The notes: a model not told the origin generated them from the sequence alone. A stretch of 64,000 nt of DNA from an uncultured Lachnospiraceae bacterium (GCA_910588215.1 CAJUQJ010000013.1:1-64000), one strand, 5' to 3'. Shown: positions 52,951 to 63,116, counted from the first letter of the stretch. Numbers and translations: made by a program.

Positions 52951-54372
52951 ATGGCAGAACAAAAACCGATCAAAATTATGGAAACCGTTCTCCGTGATGC
53001 ACACCAGTCTCTGATCGCAACGAGAATGCCTACGGAGATGATGCTTCCCATCGTGGAGAAAATGGATAAAGTCGGCTATCATGCAGTGGAGTGTTGGGGC
53101 GGTGCAACTTTCGATGCTTCCCTCCGCTTCCTGAAGGAAGATCCGTGGGACAGACTGCGGAAGCTGCGTGACGGTTTCAAGAATACGAAATTGCAGATGC
53201 TTTTCAGAGGTCAGAATATTCTGGGATACAGACCTTATGCAGATGACGTTGTTGACAGCTTTGTTGAGAAGTCTATCGCGAACGGTATCGATATAATCCG
53301 TATCTTCGACTGCCTGAACGATCTGCGTAATCTGCAGGCGGCAGTTAATGCGACCAATAAGATCAAACAGAGGGAAGGCAGAGGTCATGCCCAGGTAGCG
53401 CTTTCCTATACATTGGGTGATGCTTATACTATGGAATATTGGACCGGCATGGCGAAGAAGATCGAGGAGATGGGTGCTGATTCCATTTGTATCAAAGATA
53501 TGGCCGGCCTGTTGGTTCCTTATAAGGCTTCCGAGATGATCGCGGCAATGAAGGCGGCAACGAAGCTGCCGATCCAGCTGCATACACATTATACTTCCGG
53601 TGTGGCAAGTATGACCTACTTGAAGGCAGTAGAAGCCGGTGTGGACGTGATCGACTGTGCGATCTCACCGTTTGCATTGGGAACTTCCCAGCCTGCGACC
53701 GAGGTTATGGTGGAAACCTTTAAGGGTACACCTTACGATACAGGATATGATCAGAATCTGTTGGCGGAGATTGCGGATTACTTCAGACCATACAGAGACG
53801 AGTGCCTTGCAAGCGGCCTGCTTAACCCGAAGGTTATGGGCGTGGATATCAAGACGCTGCTGTATCAGGTACCGGGCGGTATGCTTTCCAATATGGTGAG
53901 TCAGCTGAAAGAACAGAATGCAGAAGATAAGTATTACGATGTACTCAGAGAGATTCCTGAAGTAAGAAAAGATCTCGGTGAGCCGCCGCTTGTAACACCT
54001 TCCTCACAGATCGTTGGTACACAGGCTGTCTTCAACGTACTGATGGGTGAGAGATACAAGATGGCTACCAAGGAGACCAAGGCGGTTCTTCGTGGTGAGT
54101 ATGGTCAGACGATCAAGCCGATGAGCCAGGAAGTTATCGACAAGGTTATTCCGGGTGAGAAGCGGATTACCTGCCGTCCGGCAGATCTGATCGAGAACGA
54201 GATGGATAAACTGGAGAGCGAGATGAAGGAATGGAAGCAGCAGGACGAAGACGTGCTGTCCTATGCACTGTTCCCGCAGGTGGCTGTTGACTTCTTCAAG
54301 TATCGTCAGGCACAGCAGGAGAAGGTTGACATGAATGTGGCAGATACGAAGAATGGAGCGTATCCGGTTTAA
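52951..54372 (+). CDS. oxaloacetate decarboxylase alpha / transcarboxylase 5S-like
   Basis: 473 residues. Pyruvate carboxyltransferase fold: metal/active residues in VLRDAHQSL, CIKDMAGLL (active-site Lys), LHTHYTSG, and the conserved C-terminal domain with QVPGGMLSNM and CRPADLIENE. The usual OadA has a C-terminal biotin domain; here it is missing because BCCP is a separate gene. So it matches transcarboxylase 5S or PycB-like enzymes acting on oxaloacetate/pyruvate. ATG 52951 is preferred; the ATG at 52939 touches the AAAGGA box. Confidence 0.92.
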   Translation: MAEQKPIKIMETVLRDAHQSLIATRMPTEMMLPIVEKMDKVGYHAVECWGGATFDASLRFLKEDPWDRLRKLRDGFKNTKLQMLFRGQNILGYRPYADDVVDSFVEKSIANGIDIIRIFDCLNDLRNLQAAVNATNKIKQREGRGHAQVALSYTLGDAYTMEYWTGMAKKIEEMGADSICIKDMAGLLVPYKASEMIAAMKAATKLPIQLHTHYTSGVASMTYLKAVEAGVDVIDCAISPFALGTSQPATEVMVETFKGTPYDTGYDQNLLAEIADYFRPYRDECLASGLLNPKVMGVDIKTLLYQVPGGMLSNMVSQLKEQNAEDKYYDVLREIPEVRKDLGEPPLVTPSSQIVGTQAVFNVLMGERYKMATKETKAVLRGEYGQTIKPMSQEVIDKVIPGEKRITCRPADLIENEMDKLESEMKEWKQQDEDVLSYALFPQVAVDFFKYRQAQQEKVDMNVADTKNGAYPV

Positions 54373-54394
54373 TTAAAAGACAGTTTTAATATTC

Positions 54395-54526
54395 ATAATT
54401 GCGAACTCAGTTTATGTTGGTTTTACAGGCAGAAAGGTAAGCAGGTGTAGTAGTGGGATTGTTTTACTGCGCCTGCGTTGCCCGCTGCGATAGCGGAGAA
54501 TAACAGGAAACAGGGTTCGCAATTAT
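54395..54526 (+). other. possible structured leader before the giant gene
   Basis: A perfect 12-bp inverted repeat (ATAATTGCGAAC at 54395-54406, GTTCGCAATTAT at 54515-54526) encloses two hairpins: GCAGG...CCTGC (54441-54476) and CCGCT/AGCGG (54482-54496). The whole could fold as a three-way-like RNA. It matches no riboswitch I recognise. Confidence 0.45.
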
Positions 54527-54583
54527 TTTATATAGATTTATATAAGTTGTACAGCTATTATAAAATGAAGGAGGAGAGGAATA

Positions 54584-57500
54584 GTGTTAAGACGATTATT
54601 GACTTTGGCACTGGCAGGTATTCTTGTGCTGGAATCCCCGGCAACTGCATATGCGGCAGGTCGCAGTGTGAATGCAGTAGTAACAGCCGGTGCGGCTGGT
54701 CAGTATGAGACCAGTGCAGCGAGTGAGATAACAGAAGGTCTCACAGGCGAGAACGACTCCGAAGAAACCGGGGGGGGGTATAATACTCCTGAACAGACAG
54801 ATGAGAACACCGACGGCTCTGTAAGCGGAGCAGAGGGTTCGGAAAATGACCCGGCAGACGGTAGTGAAAATACGGACAATGAGAACAAGCCGGCGGAGGA
54901 TGCAGGTGATAACAATAATGAAAACGATCCTGCAGACAATGATGCCGATCCCGGTAGCGGGAATGAAACAGGTGATTCCGAGAATGAAGATGACAAATCG
55001 GATGAAACAGGTGATAGCGGAAATGAAGATACCCTTCCTGATGAGACAGATGATACGGAAGAGGGAGATGATTCACCGGATCAACCGTCAGACGACGAAG
55101 GAGAGCAGGATCCGTCTGACGAAGATGACGGGGAAAATGAGAACGACGATCCGTCAGATGGCGCCGATGATGGTGCAGACGATTCATCAGATGTGACGGA
55201 TAATGAGGATGACAACGCCGTGACAGAGGATGATGTAGATGAAGAAACTACAGAAACCGTTTCTGCAAATGACTTGTTGGAGGTGGAGCCGGTTGCAGAA
55301 GTGGAAGCTAAGTCAGGTGAGGTGACGGAGATTTCGTATGAGGCGGCTTCCGGGAACGGAGTGCAGATCACTGCGCCTTATGGACGCGATAACGCGGCCA
55401 GATATTCCTTTACAGCACCGGCAGATGGAAGGTATGTCTTCTATACGGAGGAGAAAGCTTCCAGCTACACTTATTTTCGGGTATACGACGAGGATTTCGA
55501 TGAGGTTAAGTATAACGGAACTCTTAGCAGCTATCAATATTTGAATGTTAAGACTGATTATATGAATCAGGGAGAGCGTTTATATATCGAGACAGATACG
55601 AATAATGTTCAGGGAGAGGTTTATACACTGAAAGTCGCAGGTGAGACATCTCTTACCAAAGCAGAGGACGGAAGATACAATGCATCATTGCCAGGAGGAG
55701 ATGTTATCAGTATCAATGTTAAAGCAGGATATAAGCGTCTTAAATTTGAGGTACAGCAAACGAATGGGAGTGGAAAGTACTACATACAACCATATTATTG
55801 CCTTGCGGATCATTCAACGCCTGATGATAGGTATTCAAATATTTATGTAGGAAGTTCTGTAAGCAGTTGCATGTCAGAAGTTTTGTCAATGGGGAAGACA
55901 TATGAGACTGTTTATGCAGTTACACCGAGCGATTCCGATAACGGAAAGTTCATAGCGCTGCTTTCCGGTATGGATACGGTGACTACAAGGACATCCGATA
56001 CTGATAATGTAGTCTTCATACATAGTGCAGCGTTGGAGGATCAGCGGATTAAACTGGATATTGAGGTTGCATACGCCGATGGTTACTTAAATTTATGGTA
56101 TTATCCGGAAGGAGATCCTGAATCAAAGTCGAAAACGAGTGTTTCTGAATGGAGAGAACATACTTTTTCAAATCTCAAAGCAGGAACAAAATATATTTTT
56201 GAATTCCGGGATAATTCAGATGATGAATTGCTGTATACAGCAGAGTATGCGACTACCGGTGATAAGGTGGAGGCATCTACCAGTGAGTCGTCCGCAGTGA
56301 TCTCGGATGACTTTGCTACGATGACGGTAGAGACCAAACTTCAATATAATGGCACAGCGTCTTCTGCATACCTGCAATATAAATTCACGGATTCCATGAA
56401 TAAAGTGTTTGACCAACGTAAGTCTGTGAACTTGCAGAATTTTCAGACCGGCGAGACGGTGTCCGTAGAGATTGACTTGATGCAGGCTGGTGTTTTCCTT
56501 CGTCCAGGAGAAGAGTATCAGGTAGAGATGTACCTGGATTTTTCAAATGATAACGTGACTTCATCACCAGAGGTGATGACAGCCAAGGCGCCGGACAGGG
56601 CATCAGTTGATCCGGCAAAGATTACCTTTACTGTGGAACAGGATGAGACGACAAAAACAAAGGTGAATTATGCAGTGCAGATAACTGATGCAACTTCTGT
56701 AAAAGCTGTTGTATTTTACAGACCGTCAGGGACACAGAAATATAAATCGATATCTGCTTCTGGCTCTAATGGCAGTGTAAACGGATCTATTAATAGTATG
56801 AGCGCAGGAGTAGCCTATGATTTCCTGTTGTATGTTGGGGGAGTCACGAAGGAGCAGACCTTAAAGCTGGAAACGGTATCCGGTGTAGCTCTGGCAAGGG
56901 TAGAAGATTCTGCAACGGACTATGTCGGTCCATACGACGTAGTGCGAACATATCGAATGGAGACGGTAGAGGGGGCAGACCAGCCTGCGGGAAGCTATTA
57001 TCTGCGGTTACAGTATATGAATGATTCAGGTTATTATAACGACATGGGTTCCTCTGTCGAACTGAATGCGGATAATGGGTATCAAGCGACGGTTTCTTCT
57101 GCAGAGAGATATTCTACATGGTTGAAGCCGGATACTGATTATACGCTGCGCTGGATGCTGGGCAAGTCTTCATCTGTTTATGAGAGTAATGCAGAGTGTT
57201 GTATCTATGAAACTATCCACACTGCAACAGCTAAAGTGATACTGGAGAAAGCAGTCGATCTTTGCAATTATCAGGAATACAAGGTGACGCTGGATGCGGC
57301 TGATGTTGTAAACATGAAGGCGAATAGCCGCAGTATATCTTTATATAGATATTTGAAAGCAGAGAATGATACAAAATATACAGAAGGTAATTCATATTAT
57401 CTGTCATCCTATAATAATTACAGTGCTGCAATAACGCTTGACAATTTAACGGCGGACACGCGTTATGAGCTGGCTTTGCGGGATTACAACGGTGAAATAG

Positions 57501-60500
57501 AATATGCGAAGACAACCTTTACGACACCGGCAGATCAGCGGGCAGTGAAGGTGGCATCCGTTAATCCTTTTATTGTTTATGCATCGATTGAGTATGCGAT
57601 CAGTGGATTTGGAGAACAGACGAAGGACCATATACTGTGTTATTACAGAGAACTGAAAGCAGATAATTCTGATGCATGGATATTGGGTGGTTATAGAAGT
57701 GCAGCAGATGTAAATTATCGGAAGTTTGAGCTGAACAATCTGAAAGAGAATACTGATTATGAATATACGATTGGAATCGGAAATTCATATAATACGGCGT
57801 TGTCTAAGCTGAAGCATTCGGTAACGGGCAGTTTCAAGACCAGAAGTGATGAGAGTGAGATAAAGATTACTTCTGAGAGAGTCATGATGACTTCTGCCAG
57901 AATGGATTATATTTTGTACAATACGGAATATGCAGGTTATGATTATGTCTATGCCTATGTCAGAACAAACCAGAACGGAGAAGTCGGGAAATGGGAACTT
58001 AAGAGTAAGAAGCAGACATACAATACATCTGGCACGATTGAGTTGAATGGGCTGCAGGAGAAGACGTCCTATGAATACAAGATAGGTCTTGGAAAGAGCA
58101 GTGTGACGGTCGGAACTCTTAAGAGAACGGTTGAAGGAACTTTCACGACTTATGCGGATACCCGCAAGCTGGAAATCACCGGCAGCACGCCGAAGGTTCT
58201 TTCAGCGAATATCGCCTATACCCTCAGCGGTATGGAATACGCAGGGGAAGGGTATCTGATCGGTTATGTTAAGAAGAAGGCGGATGCGGAGACCGCATGG
58301 TCCAGGAAACTATCAAAGGCTATCGATAACCAGGATACAAGCGGGACGGTATCTGTCACGGGATTGGAAGAAAAGACCGAATATGAAGTTATTATGGGCT
58401 TCGGAGATACCAGTTCCGCTGGCAAGGATGAATTAAAGCATCCGCAGACCGTAACCTTTACTACATTGGAGGATCAACGCAAAGTATCGAATCCGAAAGC
58501 CTCGGTAAAGGGGACGAACGCAACTTTAAGTGTGCAGTTTGAAGGAAATATAGAACGTTCACCGTCATATGTGCATTTCTATTACAGGAAAAAGGGCACA
58601 ACAGAGTATGAGAAGGTTGAACGTGTTGTCAATGCAACCAACGTACAGGCAAAGGAGTGCAGTGTAACAGTCTCAGGCCTGACAAAGGGCACCACATACG
58701 AGTTTGCGGCAGTGCTGTCCGAGAATCAAAGTATATGTGATAAACCGGATGAAGTGACGAAACCGGAATACAAGACAGAGATCGGCGAGTTTGAGATTGA
58801 GGCATCAAGCACTGCGGTTGTCAAACCGACTTCCGTCACGCTTTCACAGACGAAGCTTTTCCTGAATGCGAATGTAGCTTACAGCGGTATCAGAGGATAT
58901 GGCTACGAGACTTTGAAGGCTACGGTGAGTCCTGCCAAAGCGTCTGCAGGCTTCAAGTGGGTGAGCAGTGATGAGAATATCGTAACCGTATCGGGCGGCA
59001 GGGTGACAGCTGTGTCTCCGGGTACAGCGACAGTTACAGTAACGTCAAGCTATAATGAAGCAGTTTCAGCTGTCTGCGATGTGGTGGTAGGGAATTACCA
59101 GATTGCGAAAAAGGACAAAACAGGTATGGAATTGCTGGATGATCCGACAATACATGTTGTCAAAGGCGGAGAGTACAGTGGTTATACCGTATGTAAGATT
59201 GAGAATGGAAATTCGACAGAGGTAAGTTTCAAAGTTTCATCCGACAATGAAGTGATAGCTTCCTGGAATGAAGGCGAAGGTAAGATCAAAGCCAATAGTA
59301 CCGGAAGTACAAAGCTGGTATTTGAGACAGAAGATCAGGTGAGACTGTATCTGCAGGTTACGGCCGAATCGGCGCCCGGTAAAGGATTTGCCGTGACAGG
59401 ATTTACGGCTGCCAGCGGTTATGAAGCGTATGCAGCAGTGCAGAACGGGGAGAAGGAATACACATTAGCCTATACAGACGGTATCAGTTACAGTACAGAG
59501 GGAGAGATCGTACCGCAGAATCCGTCATTCTGGAAAGATGATTTTAACTGGACGATCGATAAGCCAGACATCGCGACGGTAGATAAAAGGGGTAATATCA
59601 CGCCGTTGAAAGCCGGAGATGCGGTGCTTAGTGTGACACCGAAGGAAGCCGGGGATGCACCTTATATGAAGGATACTTGTCAGGTGACACTGCATATTAA
59701 GTCGCTGGCTTCGGAGAGTTTGGAGAATGCGACGCCTGTTTATGCGCTGGCGGATATCAGCAGTAAGATTGGTGACGTGAAGTTCCCGAATGAAGAGGCA
59801 TGGAAAGGCTGGCAGTGGAAAGAGCCGGATACGCCGCTTGTGATCAATGGTGTGAATAAGGAGTATTATCCGTTTGAGGCCGTCTACACGGGAAGCGACC
59901 ATTATCCGGAAGAAGCGCCGGTCAATGTATACATTGCCAAAGTGACCGGGCTGTCAGTATATGAGGAGGCAGAGGTTGGACATAATCAGGTCGTAGAGGT
60001 GGGTAGTGTGGATGCGGAAAAGAACCCGACTGCAGAATCCGATTCGATCACGTTGACTGCAGAATCTCTGTACTACGGATCTCTGAATTGCAATGAGGAG
60101 ACTAACTACTTCTATGATGTAGATGTAGAAGCGCCGGCGAATGTTGTGGTGAAGAAACATGAGTTTACGACAGATACCGGCAGACTTCTTCGGACATTCA
60201 GTATTACGGCGACAAAAGCCGGCAATTATACTTTAACGCCTGTCATTAAGGTAAAGGATAAGAGCAACAGCAATGAAAAAATTCTTGCGAAGACAACTTA
60301 TAAGATAAAGGCAGTGGAAGACGATCAGGCTTATATCAGGCTTACACTGGAAGAACCTGTCAAGGATGGCATACTGTTAGATGGTGACAGACTGATCGTG
60401 GATCATGACAAGAAGACTGATGTGGAAAGCTTCAAAGTTAAGGCTGAGCTGCTTGACAGAAATCTGGCGAATGCAGAGAAGTTTGATATGACGAAACTTG

Positions 60501-62719
60501 TCTGGAGCGTGTCAGATAAGAAGGTTGCAACAGTAACGGCATCATCCGACACTCATTCTGCGGAAGTGAAGATCGTCGGTGAGGGCCACACGATCCTGAC
60601 CGCTAAGGTAAAGGATGCCGCAGGTCGCAAGGCGGAATTGAAGGTAGAGATCCAGAATCATGCACCACGTGTGGACAGAGTCAGTGCCAAGGTGAATCTG
60701 GCGTATGATTATGATTCGTATAAGGGACTTTATCTTGCTTCACAGACATCAGGCGCTGTCGAGATAGTTCCCGTATATGGAGAAGGAATCCAGAATGTCA
60801 GTCTTTATACGGATGCGGATGCGACAAAGCTATACACGGGGCTGAGAGCGGTCAGAGGAAATGCGCAGCACAGTTGGGTCATCTGTCCGACAGCGGAGAC
60901 GAAGACCGGTGCGGGAAACTATTATCTGGGGGTTAAGACAAACTTCAGGGATGCGCTTTATGTTTACCCGTTAAAGGTAACGGTAGTCGATCAGCAGGCG
61001 ACAGTAACGGCCAAGTCTGTAAGACCGTCGAATCTGTTTTACCGTTCGGATCCTGGTTCGTTAGACATTGCGGTCAAGGGAAATTATTATGGTATCGACA
61101 GTGTGACATGGACAGACAACAGCAGTGGTGATAACAATGGTTATACCAGTGCAGGCGCAACATATTACGCCTATGATTATACGAAGCGGACGAAGAATGC
61201 AACGCGGTATTACTTTATGCAGGAGGATATTCAGCTTACAGCAAATAAGAAACTTGTGGATGCGGGGATCGTAAGCGGAAAAGTCGAGGTGCAGCTTGGC
61301 GGTTATAAGCAACCGAACATTGTGAGCACTTCATTAAAGTGGAATTATAAGAAACCGACTGTTACTACGATCAATTCTTCGTATACTTTGGTTCCGGCAG
61401 TGCCCGGTAAGAAGACCGGATATTTTTATCTGTATAATAAGACAGATGGAAGATATTTGAATTACAGTCCGAACAGTTATTCCGGTTCTGATCCGAAATA
61501 CCGTTATAATGAGCTGGTATGCAGCAGTGATGATGTAAGGTTTGATTCAAGCGAATCCTTGTCATATACATATACTGGCAGCAAGACAAGCGGAAGTGAG
61601 AAATTTACCGTGACGATCAGCGGGGATGACTGGAGAGAGTCCCTGAATGCCACGCATACGATCAAACTTGCAGCACCTGTACCGTATCTGACTTCCACGA
61701 AACTGACGATGAATACGAATCGTATAGGAAGTATGGTGACCGATGTCAAATTGAAGGGTACCACTGGATATCTTTACTGTACAGATATCATTATCCAGGG
61801 TAAGGATGCGCAAGCGCAGAAGCTGTTAGATGAAGATCTGCTGGAGATCAGACAGTATGTCGGCGATGCTTCGCGGATCGTGATAACAGAAAACAGGGCG
61901 AGCACGATGAAGCAGTCAGCGATCGCGAACGGTACCTATAATTATATCGTGATCCCATGTTATGAGGATGCTGACGGCAACCGGATCCAATCCAAGAAGT
62001 TGAGCTTGAAGATCACGGTGACGGATAAGGAGATCACCGCGAAGACTAAGGCTTCGAGGAGTCTTGATCTGACGAAAAAGATTGATGATTACAGCATAAA
62101 CGGTAATTATATACGTCTGGATACGACATTTAAAAATATTGGGAATTATTTTGAGGTGATAGACAGTGAACTGGTCGGGGAGTACAGCGAGTACTTTAAT
62201 CTATATTATAATGCACGATACAATGATCAGAGATTGACGATCGCCAATGAGAGTGAGTTAAAGGCCGGACAGAAGTACAAACTGGCAATCAGATTTACGC
62301 TGAAAATGAGAGAGGGTGATATCTTTGTCGTAACAGGAGCGCCATTCACGGTAAAACCGAAGCAGACATCGGCGAAGATCATGGTATCCAACAATAATCA
62401 GACGTTGTATGCGGCTGCGGATGCGGTAAGCAGGAATTATCTGCTGAGAACAGCCAATACGGAGTATAAAATTCTCAGAGTAGAAGGCAGCCTGGACTGC
62501 AATAAGGATGGCAGACCGGATATAACGGTTGCCTCCAACAGTTCTAATAATAGCTCCAGTATATCAGCTACGGTGCAGATCACAGACCGGGATGGTGTAC
62601 TGACAGTCACAGGAGCAAAGGGTAAGACTTACACGATTCCTGTCACGGTGCAGCTGAAAGGCAGAGACGGAATTACAAAGGATGTCAAGACAAGTATCAA
62701 AGTAACAGTAAAGCGTTAA
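54584..62719 (+). CDS. giant secreted multidomain protein (2711 aa)
   Basis: A signal peptide (LTLALAGILVLESPATAYA) ends near residue 24. Residues 60-250 are a very acidic Asp/Glu/Asn-rich region. Then come repeated Fn3-like domains of about 100 residues (from about 250 to 1400; recurring Y-E-Y-TIG and TFTT ends), an Ig/BIG2-like domain near 1410-1500 (VTAVSPGTATVTV), and more beta domains to the C-terminus, which lacks LPXTG, SLH or choline anchor. GTG 54584 follows AAGGAGG. Nine G (54770-54778) encode Gly63-65. Likely an adhesin or envelope matrix protein. Confidence 0.85.
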   Translation: MLRRLLTLALAGILVLESPATAYAAGRSVNAVVTAGAAGQYETSAASEITEGLTGENDSEETGGGYNTPEQTDENTDGSVSGAEGSENDPADGSENTDNENKPAEDAGDNNNENDPADNDADPGSGNETGDSENEDDKSDETGDSGNEDTLPDETDDTEEGDDSPDQPSDDEGEQDPSDEDDGENENDDPSDGADDGADDSSDVTDNEDDNAVTEDDVDEETTETVSANDLLEVEPVAEVEAKSGEVTEISYEAASGNGVQITAPYGRDNAARYSFTAPADGRYVFYTEEKASSYTYFRVYDEDFDEVKYNGTLSSYQYLNVKTDYMNQGERLYIETDTNNVQGEVYTLKVAGETSLTKAEDGRYNASLPGGDVISINVKAGYKRLKFEVQQTNGSGKYYIQPYYCLADHSTPDDRYSNIYVGSSVSSCMSEVLSMGKTYETVYAVTPSDSDNGKFIALLSGMDTVTTRTSDTDNVVFIHSAALEDQRIKLDIEVAYADGYLNLWYYPEGDPESKSKTSVSEWREHTFSNLKAGTKYIFEFRDNSDDELLYTAEYATTGDKVEASTSESSAVISDDFATMTVETKLQYNGTASSAYLQYKFTDSMNKVFDQRKSVNLQNFQTGETVSVEIDLMQAGVFLRPGEEYQVEMYLDFSNDNVTSSPEVMTAKAPDRASVDPAKITFTVEQDETTKTKVNYAVQITDATSVKAVVFYRPSGTQKYKSISASGSNGSVNGSINSMSAGVAYDFLLYVGGVTKEQTLKLETVSGVALARVEDSATDYVGPYDVVRTYRMETVEGADQPAGSYYLRLQYMNDSGYYNDMGSSVELNADNGYQATVSSAERYSTWLKPDTDYTLRWMLGKSSSVYESNAECCIYETIHTATAKVILEKAVDLCNYQEYKVTLDAADVVNMKANSRSISLYRYLKAENDTKYTEGNSYYLSSYNNYSAAITLDNLTADTRYELALRDYNGEIEYAKTTFTTPADQRAVKVASVNPFIVYASIEYAISGFGEQTKDHILCYYRELKADNSDAWILGGYRSAADVNYRKFELNNLKENTDYEYTIGIGNSYNTALSKLKHSVTGSFKTRSDESEIKITSERVMMTSARMDYILYNTEYAGYDYVYAYVRTNQNGEVGKWELKSKKQTYNTSGTIELNGLQEKTSYEYKIGLGKSSVTVGTLKRTVEGTFTTYADTRKLEITGSTPKVLSANIAYTLSGMEYAGEGYLIGYVKKKADAETAWSRKLSKAIDNQDTSGTVSVTGLEEKTEYEVIMGFGDTSSAGKDELKHPQTVTFTTLEDQRKVSNPKASVKGTNATLSVQFEGNIERSPSYVHFYYRKKGTTEYEKVERVVNATNVQAKECSVTVSGLTKGTTYEFAAVLSENQSICDKPDEVTKPEYKTEIGEFEIEASSTAVVKPTSVTLSQTKLFLNANVAYSGIRGYGYETLKATVSPAKASAGFKWVSSDENIVTVSGGRVTAVSPGTATVTVTSSYNEAVSAVCDVVVGNYQIAKKDKTGMELLDDPTIHVVKGGEYSGYTVCKIENGNSTEVSFKVSSDNEVIASWNEGEGKIKANSTGSTKLVFETEDQVRLYLQVTAESAPGKGFAVTGFTAASGYEAYAAVQNGEKEYTLAYTDGISYSTEGEIVPQNPSFWKDDFNWTIDKPDIATVDKRGNITPLKAGDAVLSVTPKEAGDAPYMKDTCQVTLHIKSLASESLENATPVYALADISSKIGDVKFPNEEAWKGWQWKEPDTPLVINGVNKEYYPFEAVYTGSDHYPEEAPVNVYIAKVTGLSVYEEAEVGHNQVVEVGSVDAEKNPTAESDSITLTAESLYYGSLNCNEETNYFYDVDVEAPANVVVKKHEFTTDTGRLLRTFSITATKAGNYTLTPVIKVKDKSNSNEKILAKTTYKIKAVEDDQAYIRLTLEEPVKDGILLDGDRLIVDHDKKTDVESFKVKAELLDRNLANAEKFDMTKLVWSVSDKKVATVTASSDTHSAEVKIVGEGHTILTAKVKDAAGRKAELKVEIQNHAPRVDRVSAKVNLAYDYDSYKGLYLASQTSGAVEIVPVYGEGIQNVSLYTDADATKLYTGLRAVRGNAQHSWVICPTAETKTGAGNYYLGVKTNFRDALYVYPLKVTVVDQQATVTAKSVRPSNLFYRSDPGSLDIAVKGNYYGIDSVTWTDNSSGDNNGYTSAGATYYAYDYTKRTKNATRYYFMQEDIQLTANKKLVDAGIVSGKVEVQLGGYKQPNIVSTSLKWNYKKPTVTTINSSYTLVPAVPGKKTGYFYLYNKTDGRYLNYSPNSYSGSDPKYRYNELVCSSDDVRFDSSESLSYTYTGSKTSGSEKFTVTISGDDWRESLNATHTIKLAAPVPYLTSTKLTMNTNRIGSMVTDVKLKGTTGYLYCTDIIIQGKDAQAQKLLDEDLLEIRQYVGDASRIVITENRASTMKQSAIANGTYNYIVIPCYEDADGNRIQSKKLSLKITVTDKEITAKTKASRSLDLTKKIDDYSINGNYIRLDTTFKNIGNYFEVIDSELVGEYSEYFNLYYNARYNDQRLTIANESELKAGQKYKLAIRFTLKMREGDIFVVTGAPFTVKPKQTSAKIMVSNNNQTLYAAADAVSRNYLLRTANTEYKILRVEGSLDCNKDGRPDITVASNSSNNSSSISATVQITDRDGVLTVTGAKGKTYTIPVTVQLKGRDGITKDVKTSIKVTVKR
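54770..54778 (+). repeat. nine-G homopolymer in coding sequence
   Basis: Exactly three GGG codons (Gly63-65) near the start of the 2711-aa gene. A one-base gain gives an immediate stop (GTA TAA), and a one-base loss gives a stop about 15 codons on. Confidence 0.85.
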
Positions 62720-62774
62720 CAGCAGGGAAGGCGAAAGCGGACCTGTAGTAAGCGTTGGTTACGAGAAAGAACAG

Positions 62775-62802
62775 CAGGGGCAGGCAATTTTGCTTGCCCC
62801 TG
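62775..62802 (+). terminator. terminator-like hairpin after the giant gene
   Basis: A stem of about 13 bp (CAGGGGCAGGCAA/TTGCTTGCCCCTG) with a tiny T loop; followed by TGAAATTTATT rather than a clean T run. Confidence 0.65.
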
Positions 62803-62814
62803 TGAAATTTATTC

Positions 62815-63007
62815 CAACTGTGCGGTTGAATGCTCCAAAGAGCATCCAACCTGACTTCCGCATTCGTAAAACCCGTGCTTAAGCACTCCTGCGTCTGCTT
62901 ACGCATCCGCGTTTTACTCATTTGGAAGTGGGTTGCTAATCCAATTGCCTGTCTGCATTGCCATAAATGGCATACAGACAGATTATTGGATTGCAACCAC
63001 ACAGTTG
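62815..63007. repeat. 193-bp multi-palindromic intergenic element
   Basis: Ends are inverted repeats CAACTGTGCGGTTG (62815-62828) and CAACCACACAGTTG (62994-63007). Inside are ATGCTC/GAGCAT, GTAAAAC/GTTTTAC in a long imperfect helix, the palindrome GTGCTTAAGCAC, TGCGT/ACGCA, and a long arm GGTTGCTAATCCAAT.. with ..ATTGGATTGCAACC enclosing CTGTCTG/CAGACAG and TGCCA/TGGCA. No frame is coding. Confidence 0.7.
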
Positions 63008-63028
63008 AAATTTATTTAATCCTGCCGG

Positions 63029-63057
63029 TTGACGCAGGCTGCATAATCTATTATAAT
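63029..63057 (+). promoter_or_regulatory. TetR gene promoter and possible operator
   Basis: TTGACG (63029-63034), 17-nt spacer, TATAAT (63052-63057). GTTAC at 63065-63069 and GTAAC at 63085-63089 just downstream could form an operator. Confidence 0.65.
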
Positions 63058-63116
63058 AACATATGTTACCAAAAATGTTTGACAGTAACGACTGCAATAC
63101 AAGAGAGGGAATTCTT

